A stretch of DNA of 34,335 bases from an uncultured Tateyamaria sp. (GCF_947504105.1 NZ_CANNGP010000041.1:1-34335), one strand, 5' to 3'. Shown: positions 23,442-31,867, counted from the first letter of the stretch. Program-made: numbers and translations. The notes: generated by a model from the letters alone, not told the origin.

Positions 23442-24511
23442 GCCGTCGCTCCTTCTTCGGGCAGATCCGGTTCAGGTTCTGGCAGGGCAACCGGCTCTAC
23501 ATACGTGCCGGGCGGATTGGCGTCGGGGTGCACCTCGACCATGTCGCCCATCAAGCGGACGCGGTAGGTGGGGACTTTTTCGGTAAAGGGCGCGGGCGAG
23601 CGTCCATTGCGCACGTCATACTGAAAACCATGCCAGGGGCATGTGACCAGACAGTCAATGATCTTGCCTTCACCCAATGGCCCGTTCTGGTGGGCGCAGG
23701 CGTTGGAAATGGCGCTCAGTTTGCCCTCCATCAGGTAGACAGCAACACGGTCGCCGGTCGCAAGCTTGGCGATCTTGGCATAGCCTTCCCGGAAGTCATT
23801 AATGCGCGCCACCTCGGCCCACGCACCATCCTTGGCCGCTGCCTCGGACCGTTCCTGCATCCATGCAGCCAGATGCAGGACGATGACAGCCCCTGCACCC
23901 ACGAGGAACAGCACCGTGAACACATGGTTCTGCTGGTCCTGCAAAATGCCCAAAGACACATGCGCCGCGACCGAGAAATAGGCCGCATAGATCAGGTAAT
24001 GCAGCCGTTTCCACACCGGCGGTGTCAGGAACTTGAGCCAGAAGTCGTGGGATGTCGCAGCAAGGATCAGCAGGCAGACCAGCGCAAATATGCCAAATAT
24101 TTCAAAGGGAAAACCCGCGATCTGGCCAAAGCTGGAATTGGCATAGAGCAGGCCCACGTATTTGTCGGAACTGGAAAAGGCGAAGTACCAGTTCAGGATG
24201 TAGCCCGCGTGCGTCAGGGCAACGAAGGCGGTCATCACGCCGAAATGCCGCCGATTGTAGAGCAGGGGCAGGAACCGCTTGTCCAGCCGTGCCGCAGGCC
24301 CGATGCACAGGATCACGGTCAACATGACAAAGGCACAGGCGCCAAAGGCGCGGGCATTGTGGATCTGCGGGTTGATCGGCCACTCGTGGCTGAGTGCGCC
24401 GGGCGTGAGGTACAGAAACACCCAAAGAAACGCGGCGACACCCGCCAGCATCACGGCGTCATAGACCCACTTGTTGGGGTTCCACTGAACGGGGATATAC
24501 TTGACGCTCAT
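23438..24511 (-). CDS. Ferric-reductase-like transmembrane protein fused to a Rieske [2Fe-2S] domain
   Basis: A 357-residue membrane redox protein. The first 215 residues hold about six helices of the ferric reductase-like (haem b) type, with candidate haem histidines at 101, 171 and 184. Residues 240-330 form a Rieske domain with ligands Cys272 and His274 (C-A-H-Q-N-G-P-L-G) and Cys291 and His294 (C-P-W-H-G-F-Q-Y-D). The tail is Pro/Glu-rich. The Rieske loop resembles oxygenase-type ferredoxins. A path of electrons between the Rieske cluster and haem is likely; donor and acceptor are unknown. The gene overlaps both neighbours by four bases, forming a four-gene unit. Confidence 0.88.
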   Translation of the reverse strand: MSVKYIPVQWNPNKWVYDAVMLAGVAAFLWVFLYLTPGALSHEWPINPQIHNARAFGACAFVMLTVILCIGPAARLDKRFLPLLYNRRHFGVMTAFVALTHAGYILNWYFAFSSSDKYVGLLYANSSFGQIAGFPFEIFGIFALVCLLILAATSHDFWLKFLTPPVWKRLHYLIYAAYFSVAAHVSLGILQDQQNHVFTVLFLVGAGAVIVLHLAAWMQERSEAAAKDGAWAEVARINDFREGYAKIAKLATGDRVAVYLMEGKLSAISNACAHQNGPLGEGKIIDCLVTCPWHGFQYDVRNGRSPAPFTEKVPTYRVRLMGDMVEVHPDANPPGTYVEPVALPEPEPDLPEEGATA

Positions 24512-24879
24512 TGGCTTGCCCCCTCGGTCAGTTGCACGGGGGCAATGTCAGCGGGCCAGGTCTGGCGCACGCTCAGACCCGTGATCACGATGACCAAGAT
24601 GCCGATGCTCATGGCGATGATGGCCAGACCATAGGAGGCACGCACCGGGCGGTATCGGTCGGCCCATGCTGCGCGTTCGGTTTCAATCTGCCACCAGCGC
24701 CACAGGACAATGGGCCAGATCAGCAGCACACCGGGGATCAGGAGCGGGCGGAAAACATAGGCCCCGCGCGCATCTTCATCAATTCGGTCGATCCCGATGG
24801 TCAGGAACACGGCGGCAACAAGTGCGCCGATCATCCCCCATGTTTGCATCGCCATCACGAGGGCCTGTGCCACGTCCAT
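24508..24879 (-). CDS. Integral membrane protein, first gene of the Rieske operon
   Basis: A 123-residue protein with about three membrane helices (residues 12-30, 46-62 and 84-104) and a short basic connecting loop W-R-W-W-Q-I-E-T-E-R. I do not recognise the family and see no cofactor-binding motif. It is the first gene of the ATGA-coupled operon and overlaps the Rieske/ferric-reductase-like gene by four bases. It is divergent from proX, with 237 bases between them. Confidence 0.72.
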   Translation of the reverse strand: MDVAQALVMAMQTWGMIGALVAAVFLTIGIDRIDEDARGAYVFRPLLIPGVLLIWPIVLWRWWQIETERAAWADRYRPVRASYGLAIIAMSIGILVIVITGLSVRQTWPADIAPVQLTEGASQ

Positions 24880-25116
24880 GGGGTGTCGTCCTTGCGTCAG
24901 TTCTGTCGTTCCGCACTGACCCTAACAAGCTGATCCCGTTTGCCCCAAGCCCAAACTGCCCCTTTTGCTGGACAGAGCGAAATTGTGATCATAGTGCGCG
25001 GACCACCGCGCCCAAATTCATCGCGTAGGCGGGTTTGGACTGTAAGTCCGTGCCGGTTTGGGTCTATCACTTGGCCCATCTTCTGCGAAAATACCGCCAG
25101 AACAGGGAGCAAACTC
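24880..25116. promoter_or_regulatory. Divergent control region between Rieske operon and proXWV
   Basis: This 237-base gap must hold promoters for both directions. Visible structure: a perfect hairpin GCGCGG/CCGCGC (24996-25001 and 25006-25011, loop ACCA) and a small GGACT/AGTCC hairpin at 25037-25049. TTGGAC at 25035-25040 could be a -35 for proX, but I see no well-spaced -10. No tRNA or small gene is evident. Confidence 0.4.
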
Positions 25117-26082
25117 ATGAAAAAACTCGCATTTGCCGCAACTTTGATGTTGGGCACGTCTGTTGCATCCATCGCCGCCGCCGAGTGTGGCGAAGTGTCG
25201 ATCACGGAAATGGACTGGGCCTCGGCCGCCGTTGTGACCAACGTCGCCAAGTTCCTGTTGGAGCAGGGCTATGGCTGTTCCGTCACCGTTGTCCCCACGA
25301 CCACCGTGCCTGCCATGGCATCCGTGGCCGAAACGGGTGAACCCGACATCCTGACCGAGCTGTGGACCAGCTATACCGAGGTCTACGAAGATCTCCGTGG
25401 TGAGGGCAAACTGGTCGAGCTGTCCAAGGTTCTGTCCGACGGTGGGGTTGAGGCGTGGTGGATCCCGGACTATCTGGCCGAAGCGCATCCCGAGCTGAAA
25501 ACGCTGGACGGCATCAAGGCCAACCCGCAGCTGGTAGGCGGCCGTTTCCACGACTGCCCGTCGGGCTGGGGCTGTGACATCACCAACAGCAACAACTTCA
25601 AGGCCTCGGGGCTGGCCGATGCTGGCGTTGAGCGTTTCCAGCACGGCTCGGGCGAGACGTTGGCAACGGCCATTGCCGCCGCATATGAGGCGAAAGAGCC
25701 ATGGTTCGGCTACTACTGGGCGCCGACCTCGGTTTTGGGCAAATACCCGATGGTTCAGGTGGAAATGCCCGCCTATGACGCCGAAACGCACACGTGCAAC
25801 GGTCTGGAAGACTGCGCCACGCCCGGCCTGTCCGCATACCCTGTGTCGAATGTGGTGACCGCCGCGACGCAAGCCTTTGTTGACCGTGAACCCGACGCTG
25901 CGGCGCTGATGGGCAATGTCACTTTCACAAACGCCCAGATGGGCGAGGTGCTGGCGTGGCAGGAAGCCAACGAAGCCTCGAACGAAGAGGCGGCCGTGTA
26001 CTTCCTGACCACCTACAAGGATGTCTGGGGTGGCTGGTTGAACGACGAGGCTCGCGGCAATCTCGCGGCCTTGCTGCAATAA
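25117..26082 (+). CDS. proX: Glycine betaine/proline-type ABC transporter, periplasmic binding protein
   Basis: A 321-residue OpuAC/ProX-type solute-binding protein. The signal peptide (M-K-K-L-A-F-A-A-T-L, cleavage after A-A-A before E-C-G) is clear. The mature protein has the quaternary-amine-binding pattern, with tryptophans in W-A-S-A-A, E-L-W-T-S-Y, A-W-W-I-P-D-Y and Y-Y-W-A-P-T that could form the aromatic box. Six cysteines are present, including C-P-S-G-W-G-C, likely making disulfides in the periplasm. Ligand could be glycine betaine, choline or a related osmolyte; sequence alone does not decide. The ATG at 25117 was picked because it starts the signal peptide and follows a GGGAG. First gene of proXWV. 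Confidence 0.9.
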   Translation: MKKLAFAATLMLGTSVASIAAAECGEVSITEMDWASAAVVTNVAKFLLEQGYGCSVTVVPTTTVPAMASVAETGEPDILTELWTSYTEVYEDLRGEGKLVELSKVLSDGGVEAWWIPDYLAEAHPELKTLDGIKANPQLVGGRFHDCPSGWGCDITNSNNFKASGLADAGVERFQHGSGETLATAIAAAYEAKEPWFGYYWAPTSVLGKYPMVQVEMPAYDAETHTCNGLEDCATPGLSAYPVSNVVTAATQAFVDREPDAAALMGNVTFTNAQMGEVLAWQEANEASNEEAAVYFLTTYKDVWGGWLNDEARGNLAALLQ

Positions 26083-26089
26083 GCTAGGG

Positions 26090-26109
26090 CGTCGGGGTCC
26101 GCCCCGGCG
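26090..26109 (+). promoter_or_regulatory. Intercistronic hairpin between proX and proW
   Basis: CGTCGGGG at 26090-26097 pairs with CCCCGGCG at 26102-26109 (one G-U pair, loop TCCG) just after the proX stop. No T-run follows, so it is more likely an mRNA-stabilising or partial-attenuation hairpin that lets the binding protein be made in excess, a common layout in ABC operons. Confidence 0.5.
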
Positions 26110-26155
26110 CGACCTTCGCCCCTTTGGGCGTAAGACTAATAAACTGGGGAACGAC

Positions 26156-27190
26156 ATGGCAGCCTATGACGGCGTCTTTGACGGCCTTGGCCTGCGGGAT
26201 TGGTGCGATGTGGGCAAGGAAGATGCGCCCATGTCCATGGCGCAACTTTTGGCCCAGAGTGGCGGCGGCGGCGCAGTGGCAGAGGAGGGCGGTTTGCCCT
26301 TTCCCTCGCTCGACGTGCTGCACGAGGCCTGCGGGCGCATCGGCCAAACCCGTGACCTGACGGCGGGGATCGAGCGGGGGTTCCTGTCGATCCGGTCCGA
26401 GCTGAAATTCGTCCTCGACCCCATCACGCAGCCGCTGAGCTGGATGCTCGACGGCACGCTTTGGGTGTTTCAATCCGCGCCCTGGTGGGTGATGATTCCC
26501 GCGTTGTTGCTGATCACATGGCTGGTCAGTCGCTCGAAATCCGTGACCGCTTTCGTGGCTCTCGTCCTGCTGTTCTTCGGCTTCATCGACCACTACGAGG
26601 TGGCGATGCAGACCCTTGCGATCGTGTTTGTCTGTACGGGGCTATCGGTCCTGCTGGGCGTGCCCATCGGCATCGGTATGTCCAAATCGGATACGGCGCA
26701 GCGCACCATCGTGCCCATCCTCGACCTGCTGCAAACACTGCCGACCTTCGTCTACCTGATCCCGCTGATCTTCCTGTTTTCCGTCACGGAATCAAAGCTC
26801 TATGGCATTGCCATCATCCTCTACGCCATCGTGCCGGTCATCCGTTTGACCGATCTCGGCATCCGGCTGGTGGACAAGGACGTGATTGAAGCGGCCAATG
26901 CCTTTGGTCTGACCGCATGGCAAAAGCTCAGCCGGGTTGAGTTGCCACTGGCGCTGCCCAACATCATGGCGGGCGTGAACCAGACGATCATGATGAGCCT
27001 CGCGATGGTGGTGATTGCCTCGCTTGTCTCGGCCCCCGGCCTTGGCGTGCTGGTCCTGCGGGGCATCCGCAACCTGGAACTGGGCGTGGGTATTGTCGCG
27101 GGCTTGGGCATCGTGCTGCTGGCCGTGATCCTTGATCGCGTGTCCAAGGCTGCGCTCGCCCGTGTCGACACCGGACGCAAGGAACGCTGA
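26156..27190 (+). CDS. proW: Glycine betaine/proline-type ABC transporter permease
   Basis: A 344-residue inner-membrane permease with a soluble N-terminal region of about 100 residues followed by six or seven helices. The binding-protein-dependent transport signature (EAA loop) is visible as A-A-N-A-F-G-L-T-A-W-Q-K-L near 242-254, where the ATPase docks. The preceding I-G-M-S-K-S-D and L-L-Q-T-L-P-T-F-V-Y-L-I-P are typical of ProW/OpuAB. It ends one base before the proV ATG. A long soluble N terminus is a known feature of ProW. Confidence 0.93.
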   Translation: MAAYDGVFDGLGLRDWCDVGKEDAPMSMAQLLAQSGGGGAVAEEGGLPFPSLDVLHEACGRIGQTRDLTAGIERGFLSIRSELKFVLDPITQPLSWMLDGTLWVFQSAPWWVMIPALLLITWLVSRSKSVTAFVALVLLFFGFIDHYEVAMQTLAIVFVCTGLSVLLGVPIGIGMSKSDTAQRTIVPILDLLQTLPTFVYLIPLIFLFSVTESKLYGIAIILYAIVPVIRLTDLGIRLVDKDVIEAANAFGLTAWQKLSRVELPLALPNIMAGVNQTIMMSLAMVVIASLVSAPGLGVLVLRGIRNLELGVGIVAGLGIVLLAVILDRVSKAALARVDTGRKER

Positions 27191-27191
27191 C

Positions 27192-28226
27192 ATGACTGCA
27201 AAAGTGTCCCTGCGCGGATTGTACAAGATCTTTGGTCCCGATGACACGGCGATGGTGCCCCATGTCCAAGCGGGTATGGACAAGACAACCTTGCTGGAAA
27301 AGCACAAACATGTGCTGGGTCTGCGGGACATCAACGTCGATATGCAGCCGGGTGAGATCACGGTCATCATGGGCTTGTCTGGCTCTGGCAAGTCCACCCT
27401 GATCCGTCACCTCAACCGTCTGATTGACCCGTCGGCGGGCGAAATTCTGGTCGATGGACAGGACGTCATGAAGATGGGGCAGGCGGCCCTGCGGGACCTG
27501 CGGCAAAAACAGATGTCGATGGTGTTCCAGAAGTTTGCCCTGTTACCGCACAAGACCGTGCTGGAAAACGCGCAACTGCCGCTGAGTGTGCAGGGGGCGG
27601 ACAAGGCGACCTGCGATGCCGAAGGGCGCAAATGGCTGGCGCGTGTGGGACTTGAGGGGTTCGAAGACCGCTATCCTGCGCAACTGTCGGGTGGGATGCA
27701 GCAACGGGTGGGGATCGCCCGTGCGCTCACCGCCAACACCGATATCATGCTGATGGACGAGGCGTTCTCGGCCCTCGACCCGCTCATTCGCACCGACATG
27801 CAGAACCTGCTGTTGGAGTTGCAAAAGGAACTGCACAAGACCATCGTCTTCATCACGCATGATCTGGACGAGGCGCTGAAACTGGCCGACCATCTCGTGA
27901 TCCTCAAGGATGGCGCAGTGGTCCAGCAGGGGGAGCCTCAGGGCATTTTGCTCGCCCCGTCAGACCCTTACATCGAAGACTTCGTCAGTGACATCAACCG
28001 CGCCCGCGTGCTGCGCGTGCGGTCCGTGATGGGGCCGGTGTCTGACGAGAGCTTTGACGGAGAGGTGGACGCGTCCCGCAACCTTGAGGACATGATTGCA
28101 CTGACAGGAGGCGACACCAACCACATCTATCGTGTCACGGACGGCGGCGAGGTTGTTGGCCAACTCGACATGAAAGACCTGGTCAAAGCCCTTGTCCCGC
28201 GGCCAGCGACTGGTTTGGACCGTTAA
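27192..28226 (+). CDS. proV: Glycine betaine/proline-type ABC transporter ATPase
   Basis: A 344-residue ABC ATPase. Walker A is G-L-S-G-S-G-K-S-T at 61-69, the signature is L-S-G-G-M-Q-Q-R at 165-172, Walker B runs into D-E-A-F-S-A-L-D at 189-196, and the switch histidine is in F-I-T-H-D. The N-terminal extension before the Walker A and the C-terminal CBS-like part (H-I-Y-R-V-T-D-G-G-E-V-V-G) are standard for ProV/OpuAA, where the tail senses ionic strength. The ATG at 27192 follows the proW stop by one base, so translation is coupled. Last gene of the operon. Confidence 0.93.
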   Translation: MTAKVSLRGLYKIFGPDDTAMVPHVQAGMDKTTLLEKHKHVLGLRDINVDMQPGEITVIMGLSGSGKSTLIRHLNRLIDPSAGEILVDGQDVMKMGQAALRDLRQKQMSMVFQKFALLPHKTVLENAQLPLSVQGADKATCDAEGRKWLARVGLEGFEDRYPAQLSGGMQQRVGIARALTANTDIMLMDEAFSALDPLIRTDMQNLLLELQKELHKTIVFITHDLDEALKLADHLVILKDGAVVQQGEPQGILLAPSDPYIEDFVSDINRARVLRVRSVMGPVSDESFDGEVDASRNLEDMIALTGGDTNHIYRVTDGGEVVGQLDMKDLVKALVPRPATGLDR

Positions 28227-28270
28227 TCATCAATCAACTTCGTCTCGCGGTGTTGTCTTTGGCTGCCCAA

Positions 28271-28307
28271 AACGAATGCTTCGTTCAAGCCACCGCTGGA
28301 CGGTGGC
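28271..28307. terminator. Two tandem hairpins downstream of proV
   Basis: AACGAA/TTCGTT (28271-28276 and 28280-28285) and GCCACCG/CGGTGGC (28289-28295 and 28301-28307) are perfect short stems four bases apart, in the 142-base gap between convergent proV and the protease-nuclease gene. No T-run follows, so they may be terminators of a factor-dependent kind or remnants of a mobile sequence. Confidence 0.35.
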
Positions 28308-28368
28308 GGCCTCATGACCAAGGATCGGTCACAGGCATCGTTTTGGCACAAGACTGTCGAATGGCTGT

Positions 28369-28875
28369 CTAGAATGCCACCTCTTCCTGATGCCTGATTT
28401 CGCGCACCGCCACTCCAATTTTGACATCGCCCAAGCTTTCGGCGCTGTTGCCACATAGTCGTTCGGGGTGGCGCGTGATATCCGCATCCTGATAGGCATC
28501 AAACCCAAGCCCGGTTTGTTGAGCGAGTTCCGAAACGGAGACCTGAAAGAGCTGGAACGGATCAAAGTCGATGCTTTCGATGTCGTTCAGCAAGTCGCTT
28601 TGCGACAAGGTAAAGCAAGCTGCCCTGAGCGCGTTATCCGTGCCGCGGTAGGCGATCAGTTTCCAGAAGCTGCGGGGGATCAGTGCATTGCGGTAGCTGG
28701 GATCGTCCTCACCGAACAACGGCCCCGCCAAGACAGAAATGCGGATGTCCTGAACATCGGCTTCCTCCAGTATCAGATCCTCAAGCCGCCCCCAGATGCC
28801 GCCCCGTCCGGATTGGTTAAAGCTTTCGTGCTGTGGTGCGATGTTCGTAAAGAAAAAAGATTCGTGATTGGCTCA
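28369..28875 (-). pseudogene. Downstream part of the NUC1 nuclease domain beyond an in-frame TGA
   Basis: Immediately after the TGA at 28875-28873 the same reading frame continues for 167 codons to a TAG. It reads A-N-H-E-S-F-F-F-T-N-I-A-P-Q-H-E-S-F-N-Q, then I-W-G-R-L-E-D and V-L-A-G-P-L-F-G-E-D-D-P. This is the expected second half of a DNA/RNA non-specific endonuclease, including the metal-binding Asn of T-N-I-A-P-Q. No frameshift is needed, only a change at one codon. The family usually has Arg or a similar residue at this point, so CGA to TGA is the simplest origin. Either the gene is newly inactivated, or the stop is read through, or the base is a sequencing error. Confidence 0.85.
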
Positions 28876-30267
28876 CTGCGCATCTTCGATTTCTCCCCAG
28901 GCCACATCGGCGCGCCGTGCGATATGTCCGCGGTCAAGTCTGTTGTTGGCGTAAACGGTGTCATCAAGCTGGTACTTCGCTGCGATGCGGTCATCCAGCC
29001 GAAAGCCATGACGTCCAAGTTGCACTTTCCGAGCGCCATCCGTGTTCCAGGCAACGAACCGTGCCAGTCGGCGCTGAGCACTCAGGCAGACGGAAAAATG
29101 CATGTAAGGGATCGTTTGTGATTTCCCGAAATTCACTGCATCGCGTTTCAGCGCTAGCGACAGATCCGGCATCGGTGCCGGAACCCCCAGAAAGTTAGTG
29201 TCGTAACCGAGTGTTTCATTCTGAGGTTCCAGCTGATCCTTGGACGACTGCGCGTTCGGCGGTGTCAGTGTGAAGCCAAGTTTGCTTTGGACAGAGTTCG
29301 GGTAGCAGGCCAGCGCATGCTCATCGGCACTGGCGTTGCCCTCGCCGGCGAAATGCAGCCCCGCAAAGATATCCGTCGCTTTTTCCTGTTCAGATATGAT
29401 CCAGACCGCGCCGGAGTCGCCACCCTTGCTGATCTCGCCCTCTGCAGCCGGAAAATCAGGGTTCGGCCCGATCTCAAAACATCCGATATTTTGAGCGCCA
29501 ACGGTATCGCCGAAATCAATCTGGACGATCACATCCGTCCGCTGGACGATGCCATATGTCGTTTCGGTCGTGCGCCCCGTTTTTACAAGCGTATCGCCCA
29601 GATCGACATCCGCCATTTGGGTAAGGACAGTATCAAGGCCGTACACCGCACGTTCAAAGCCGCGTTCTTCGATGCGAGCAAGTGCGCAATCACCGGCAAC
29701 GCCCAGATGGCTGCGCAATAGGGTACCGCACGTGTTGTCTGCGGTATTGTTGTCATCGAATGGCCCGGGCTGGACGATCTTGTCGCCGACCCGGCCCGTC
29801 TCACCATGCAAAACATGCCAGTTCGACAGGATACAGGGCGCGCCGCTTGATGCGTCGAACACAATCGCCCCCAGTGTTCCGGCAGTGCCGTCAGGGTGGC
29901 TGATGCTGGCACCGGGGATCAGCGGATCGAGCCGCGATTTGAGAACCGAAGCAGGTCCACGCTCGACGATCCTGTAGGATGGTTTGTAACTGCGTTGGAT
30001 GACGTCTGTGGGAACAGATCGCCCATTTGTGTCGATCTGTTCAGGAAGCGCCTTTGAACCCAGCCTCTCCAAAGCGGATGCGCCAAGCTTTTCGCGCACG
30101 GTAAAAACAATACTGATATCCCCGTCGCCATTCTTGCGACCGATGCCAATTGACGTGACGTTCGGATCGCTCAGATAAGCTGCGCCTCGGGTGCGTATTA
30201 TGCGGCGCAGATCGTGCATCAACTTGAGGTCTTCCGGTTCTTTTGATTTCGCAGGTTTCTTAGCCAT
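28873..30267 (-). CDS. Trypsin-like serine protease fused to a (truncated) NUC1 endonuclease
   Basis: A 464-residue product as read, 632 residues if the TGA were bypassed. Residues about 100-330 are a trypsin-like domain with the triad His151 (S-N-W-H-V-L), Asp193 (G-D-C-A-L) and Ser285 (K-G-G-D-S-G-A-V-W). Residues from about 385 start a DNA/RNA non-specific endonuclease with N-N-R-L-D-R-G-H-I-A-R-R-A-D-V and catalytic His448. The frame ends at residue 464, before the metal-ligand Asn, so the shortened protein should lack nuclease activity. No signal peptide; the N terminus is lysine-rich. Start chosen at 30267 with GGAG upstream. It lies 40 bases after a DRE-TIM enzyme gene on the same strand. 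A proteolysis-triggered nuclease is a reasonable idea but unproven. Confidence 0.85.
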   Translation of the reverse strand: MAKKPAKSKEPEDLKLMHDLRRIIRTRGAAYLSDPNVTSIGIGRKNGDGDISIVFTVREKLGASALERLGSKALPEQIDTNGRSVPTDVIQRSYKPSYRIVERGPASVLKSRLDPLIPGASISHPDGTAGTLGAIVFDASSGAPCILSNWHVLHGETGRVGDKIVQPGPFDDNNTADNTCGTLLRSHLGVAGDCALARIEERGFERAVYGLDTVLTQMADVDLGDTLVKTGRTTETTYGIVQRTDVIVQIDFGDTVGAQNIGCFEIGPNPDFPAAEGEISKGGDSGAVWIISEQEKATDIFAGLHFAGEGNASADEHALACYPNSVQSKLGFTLTPPNAQSSKDQLEPQNETLGYDTNFLGVPAPMPDLSLALKRDAVNFGKSQTIPYMHFSVCLSAQRRLARFVAWNTDGARKVQLGRHGFRLDDRIAAKYQLDDTVYANNRLDRGHIARRADVAWGEIEDAQ

Positions 30268-30307
30268 ATCGATTTCTCCGGTGTAACAACGCCCGATCAG
30301 GTAAACA

Positions 30308-31468
30308 TCAGGGTCCTTCGAACGTGGTTTGTGACATGAGTGATTTCGCGATCTGACCCAATTCACAATTGGGGACAGACCCGTTCGTTTGGGCTGCACG
30401 CATGACGTGCTGGTACAGCAACTGCCGATCCACGTTCAGCGGACGCAGGTTCATCCTGTCGAGTTGATCCAGAATGCCCGAGATACCGCTGTGCCGTCCG
30501 ATGGTTATCTCTGCACTGCGTCCGATGGTTTCCGGGGAAAACACCCGCTGCATGATCTCCGCAGGAATGGATTGATGGATTCCGGTTTCAACAACAAAAC
30601 TGATTTCGCCGATCAGAGGTTTGTTCGGCGAAAACTGCATCCCGGTGTGATCCATGAAAGCCTGCACCACCTTTGCTATCATCCGCGTTTTGCATCTATG
30701 GGCGAATTGCGGATCATCGGCTTCAAAATACGCGGCATAGGCCAATAGTTGCTCCAGGGCAGTGTTGCCGCCGCCGTCGCCGGTATTGCCGATTGTCACC
30801 TCGGCTTGGGTCGCACCCGCCTTGATCCCGGCAATGGAGTTTGCCAGACTTAGGCCGAGCAAATTGTGGCAATGAACGCCCAGTGTGGTGCCGGGCGGCA
30901 AGGCCGTCTTGATGCGGCCGACCAGCTTGCCGAAACCGTTTGGCTCCATGGTGCTGAGCGCGTCAGCGACGACGATGTGCGTGGCGCCCGCGTACGCGGC
31001 AGAAGCGCTAAGATCCATAAGAAAAGACGGATCGCGGTTTCCGGCGCAAACGAGATAGTACTGCGCTTCTGGGAAGTAGCTTCGTGCTTCACTCATCAGA
31101 TTACAGGAGCGCTCAATCGTCTTGCAGTATGCGCGGCCAGCCCAACCCGGGGACGTCGAGAGGAGATCGAAAGGCCGTGCGGATGTCGCGATCCGGGAAC
31201 GGTGCTTTGCGCCTTTCAATGCCTGAAAAGCGCGTTTGATATCTTTTTTGATCGGTCGCGACAGAACACTGAGTTTGACGGCGTCAGTTTGATCGGCGAT
31301 CTGCGTGACACCGTCCGTGTCTACCTGCGAGGCTGCTGGAAAACCGGCATCGATCACATCTATGCCGAGCTGCTCGAGTAAAACGGCCAGCTCGCCTTTC
31401 TGCCGGGCTGTAAAATGTAGAAAGGCCTGCTGTTCACCATCCCTTAATGTCGTCTCGAAAATCTCCAT
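30308..31468 (-). CDS. DRE-TIM metallolyase, isopropylmalate/homocitrate synthase-like
   Basis: A 386-residue acyl-CoA condensing enzyme of the HMGL-like TIM-barrel group. The opening T-L-R-D-G-E-Q-Q has the conserved Arg9 and metal Asp10; H-C-H at 199-201 and Asn235 in G-N-T-G-D-G-G-G-N-T complete the metal site. It lacks the C-terminal LeuA regulatory domain, so its size is like homocitrate synthase or citramalate-type enzymes. The substrate cannot be told, and no leucine or nif genes are near. The ATG at 31468 begins the conserved barrel and has AAGG upstream; the longer open frame has no homology. Downstream, 40 bases away, is the protease-nuclease gene, probably in the same transcript. 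It sits in an accessory region beside IS debris. Confidence 0.85.
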   Translation of the reverse strand: MEIFETTLRDGEQQAFLHFTARQKGELAVLLEQLGIDVIDAGFPAASQVDTDGVTQIADQTDAVKLSVLSRPIKKDIKRAFQALKGAKHRSRIATSARPFDLLSTSPGWAGRAYCKTIERSCNLMSEARSYFPEAQYYLVCAGNRDPSFLMDLSASAAYAGATHIVVADALSTMEPNGFGKLVGRIKTALPPGTTLGVHCHNLLGLSLANSIAGIKAGATQAEVTIGNTGDGGGNTALEQLLAYAAYFEADDPQFAHRCKTRMIAKVVQAFMDHTGMQFSPNKPLIGEISFVVETGIHQSIPAEIMQRVFSPETIGRSAEITIGRHSGISGILDQLDRMNLRPLNVDRQLLYQHVMRAAQTNGSVPNCELGQIAKSLMSQTTFEGP

Positions 31469-31867
31469 GCTGTCGCCTTCTTTCCTGTCTGCAAGGGCAA
31501 AGCGCTTGGTGCAGTGGCCACTTGGTGGCCACGGTCTTGGCAGCCGCCGCAAACCCGATGGCCACGGTGCCGCTGTCGGTCGGGCGAACAGGGTCAGTTC
31601 GTGGTCATGGCTTGCCTGATATGCCTGAGAGATAAGGAAAACATCAGCGCGCAACAGGGGCGGAATGCGCCCTTAATGAAGAGTTCATTGCCTATTCATT
31701 TTGAGCCTATGAACATGCCATGGGATCAGAAAAAATCTGCCGATATGTCCTGGAAATAGGCGTTAACTGGCTGCCAAGGGGCCGCGTGATGCAATCCATA
31801 ACGTTGTTCGAAGCAGCTTGACGGAACAAAGGCTTTTCGGGGGGAGGAGGGCGGAGCACCAGCCGCG
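31469..31867. other. 399-base non-coding gap with three TGGCCAC motifs
   Basis: No gene is supported here. The stretch should hold the promoter for the minus-strand enzyme gene. It contains the palindrome GTGGCCAC at 31514-31521 and again at 31525-31532, 11 bases apart, and ATGGCCAC at 31559-31566. No good -35/-10 pair stands out. The part from 31700 to 31867 follows the stop of the phosphotransferase remnant and looks featureless. Confidence 0.5.

Noticed and set aside
28873-28875. Selenocysteine codon in the nuclease domain
   Set aside because: The position is not expected to be Cys in the family and I see no clear SECIS-like hairpin directly after it; a simple nonsense change is more likely.
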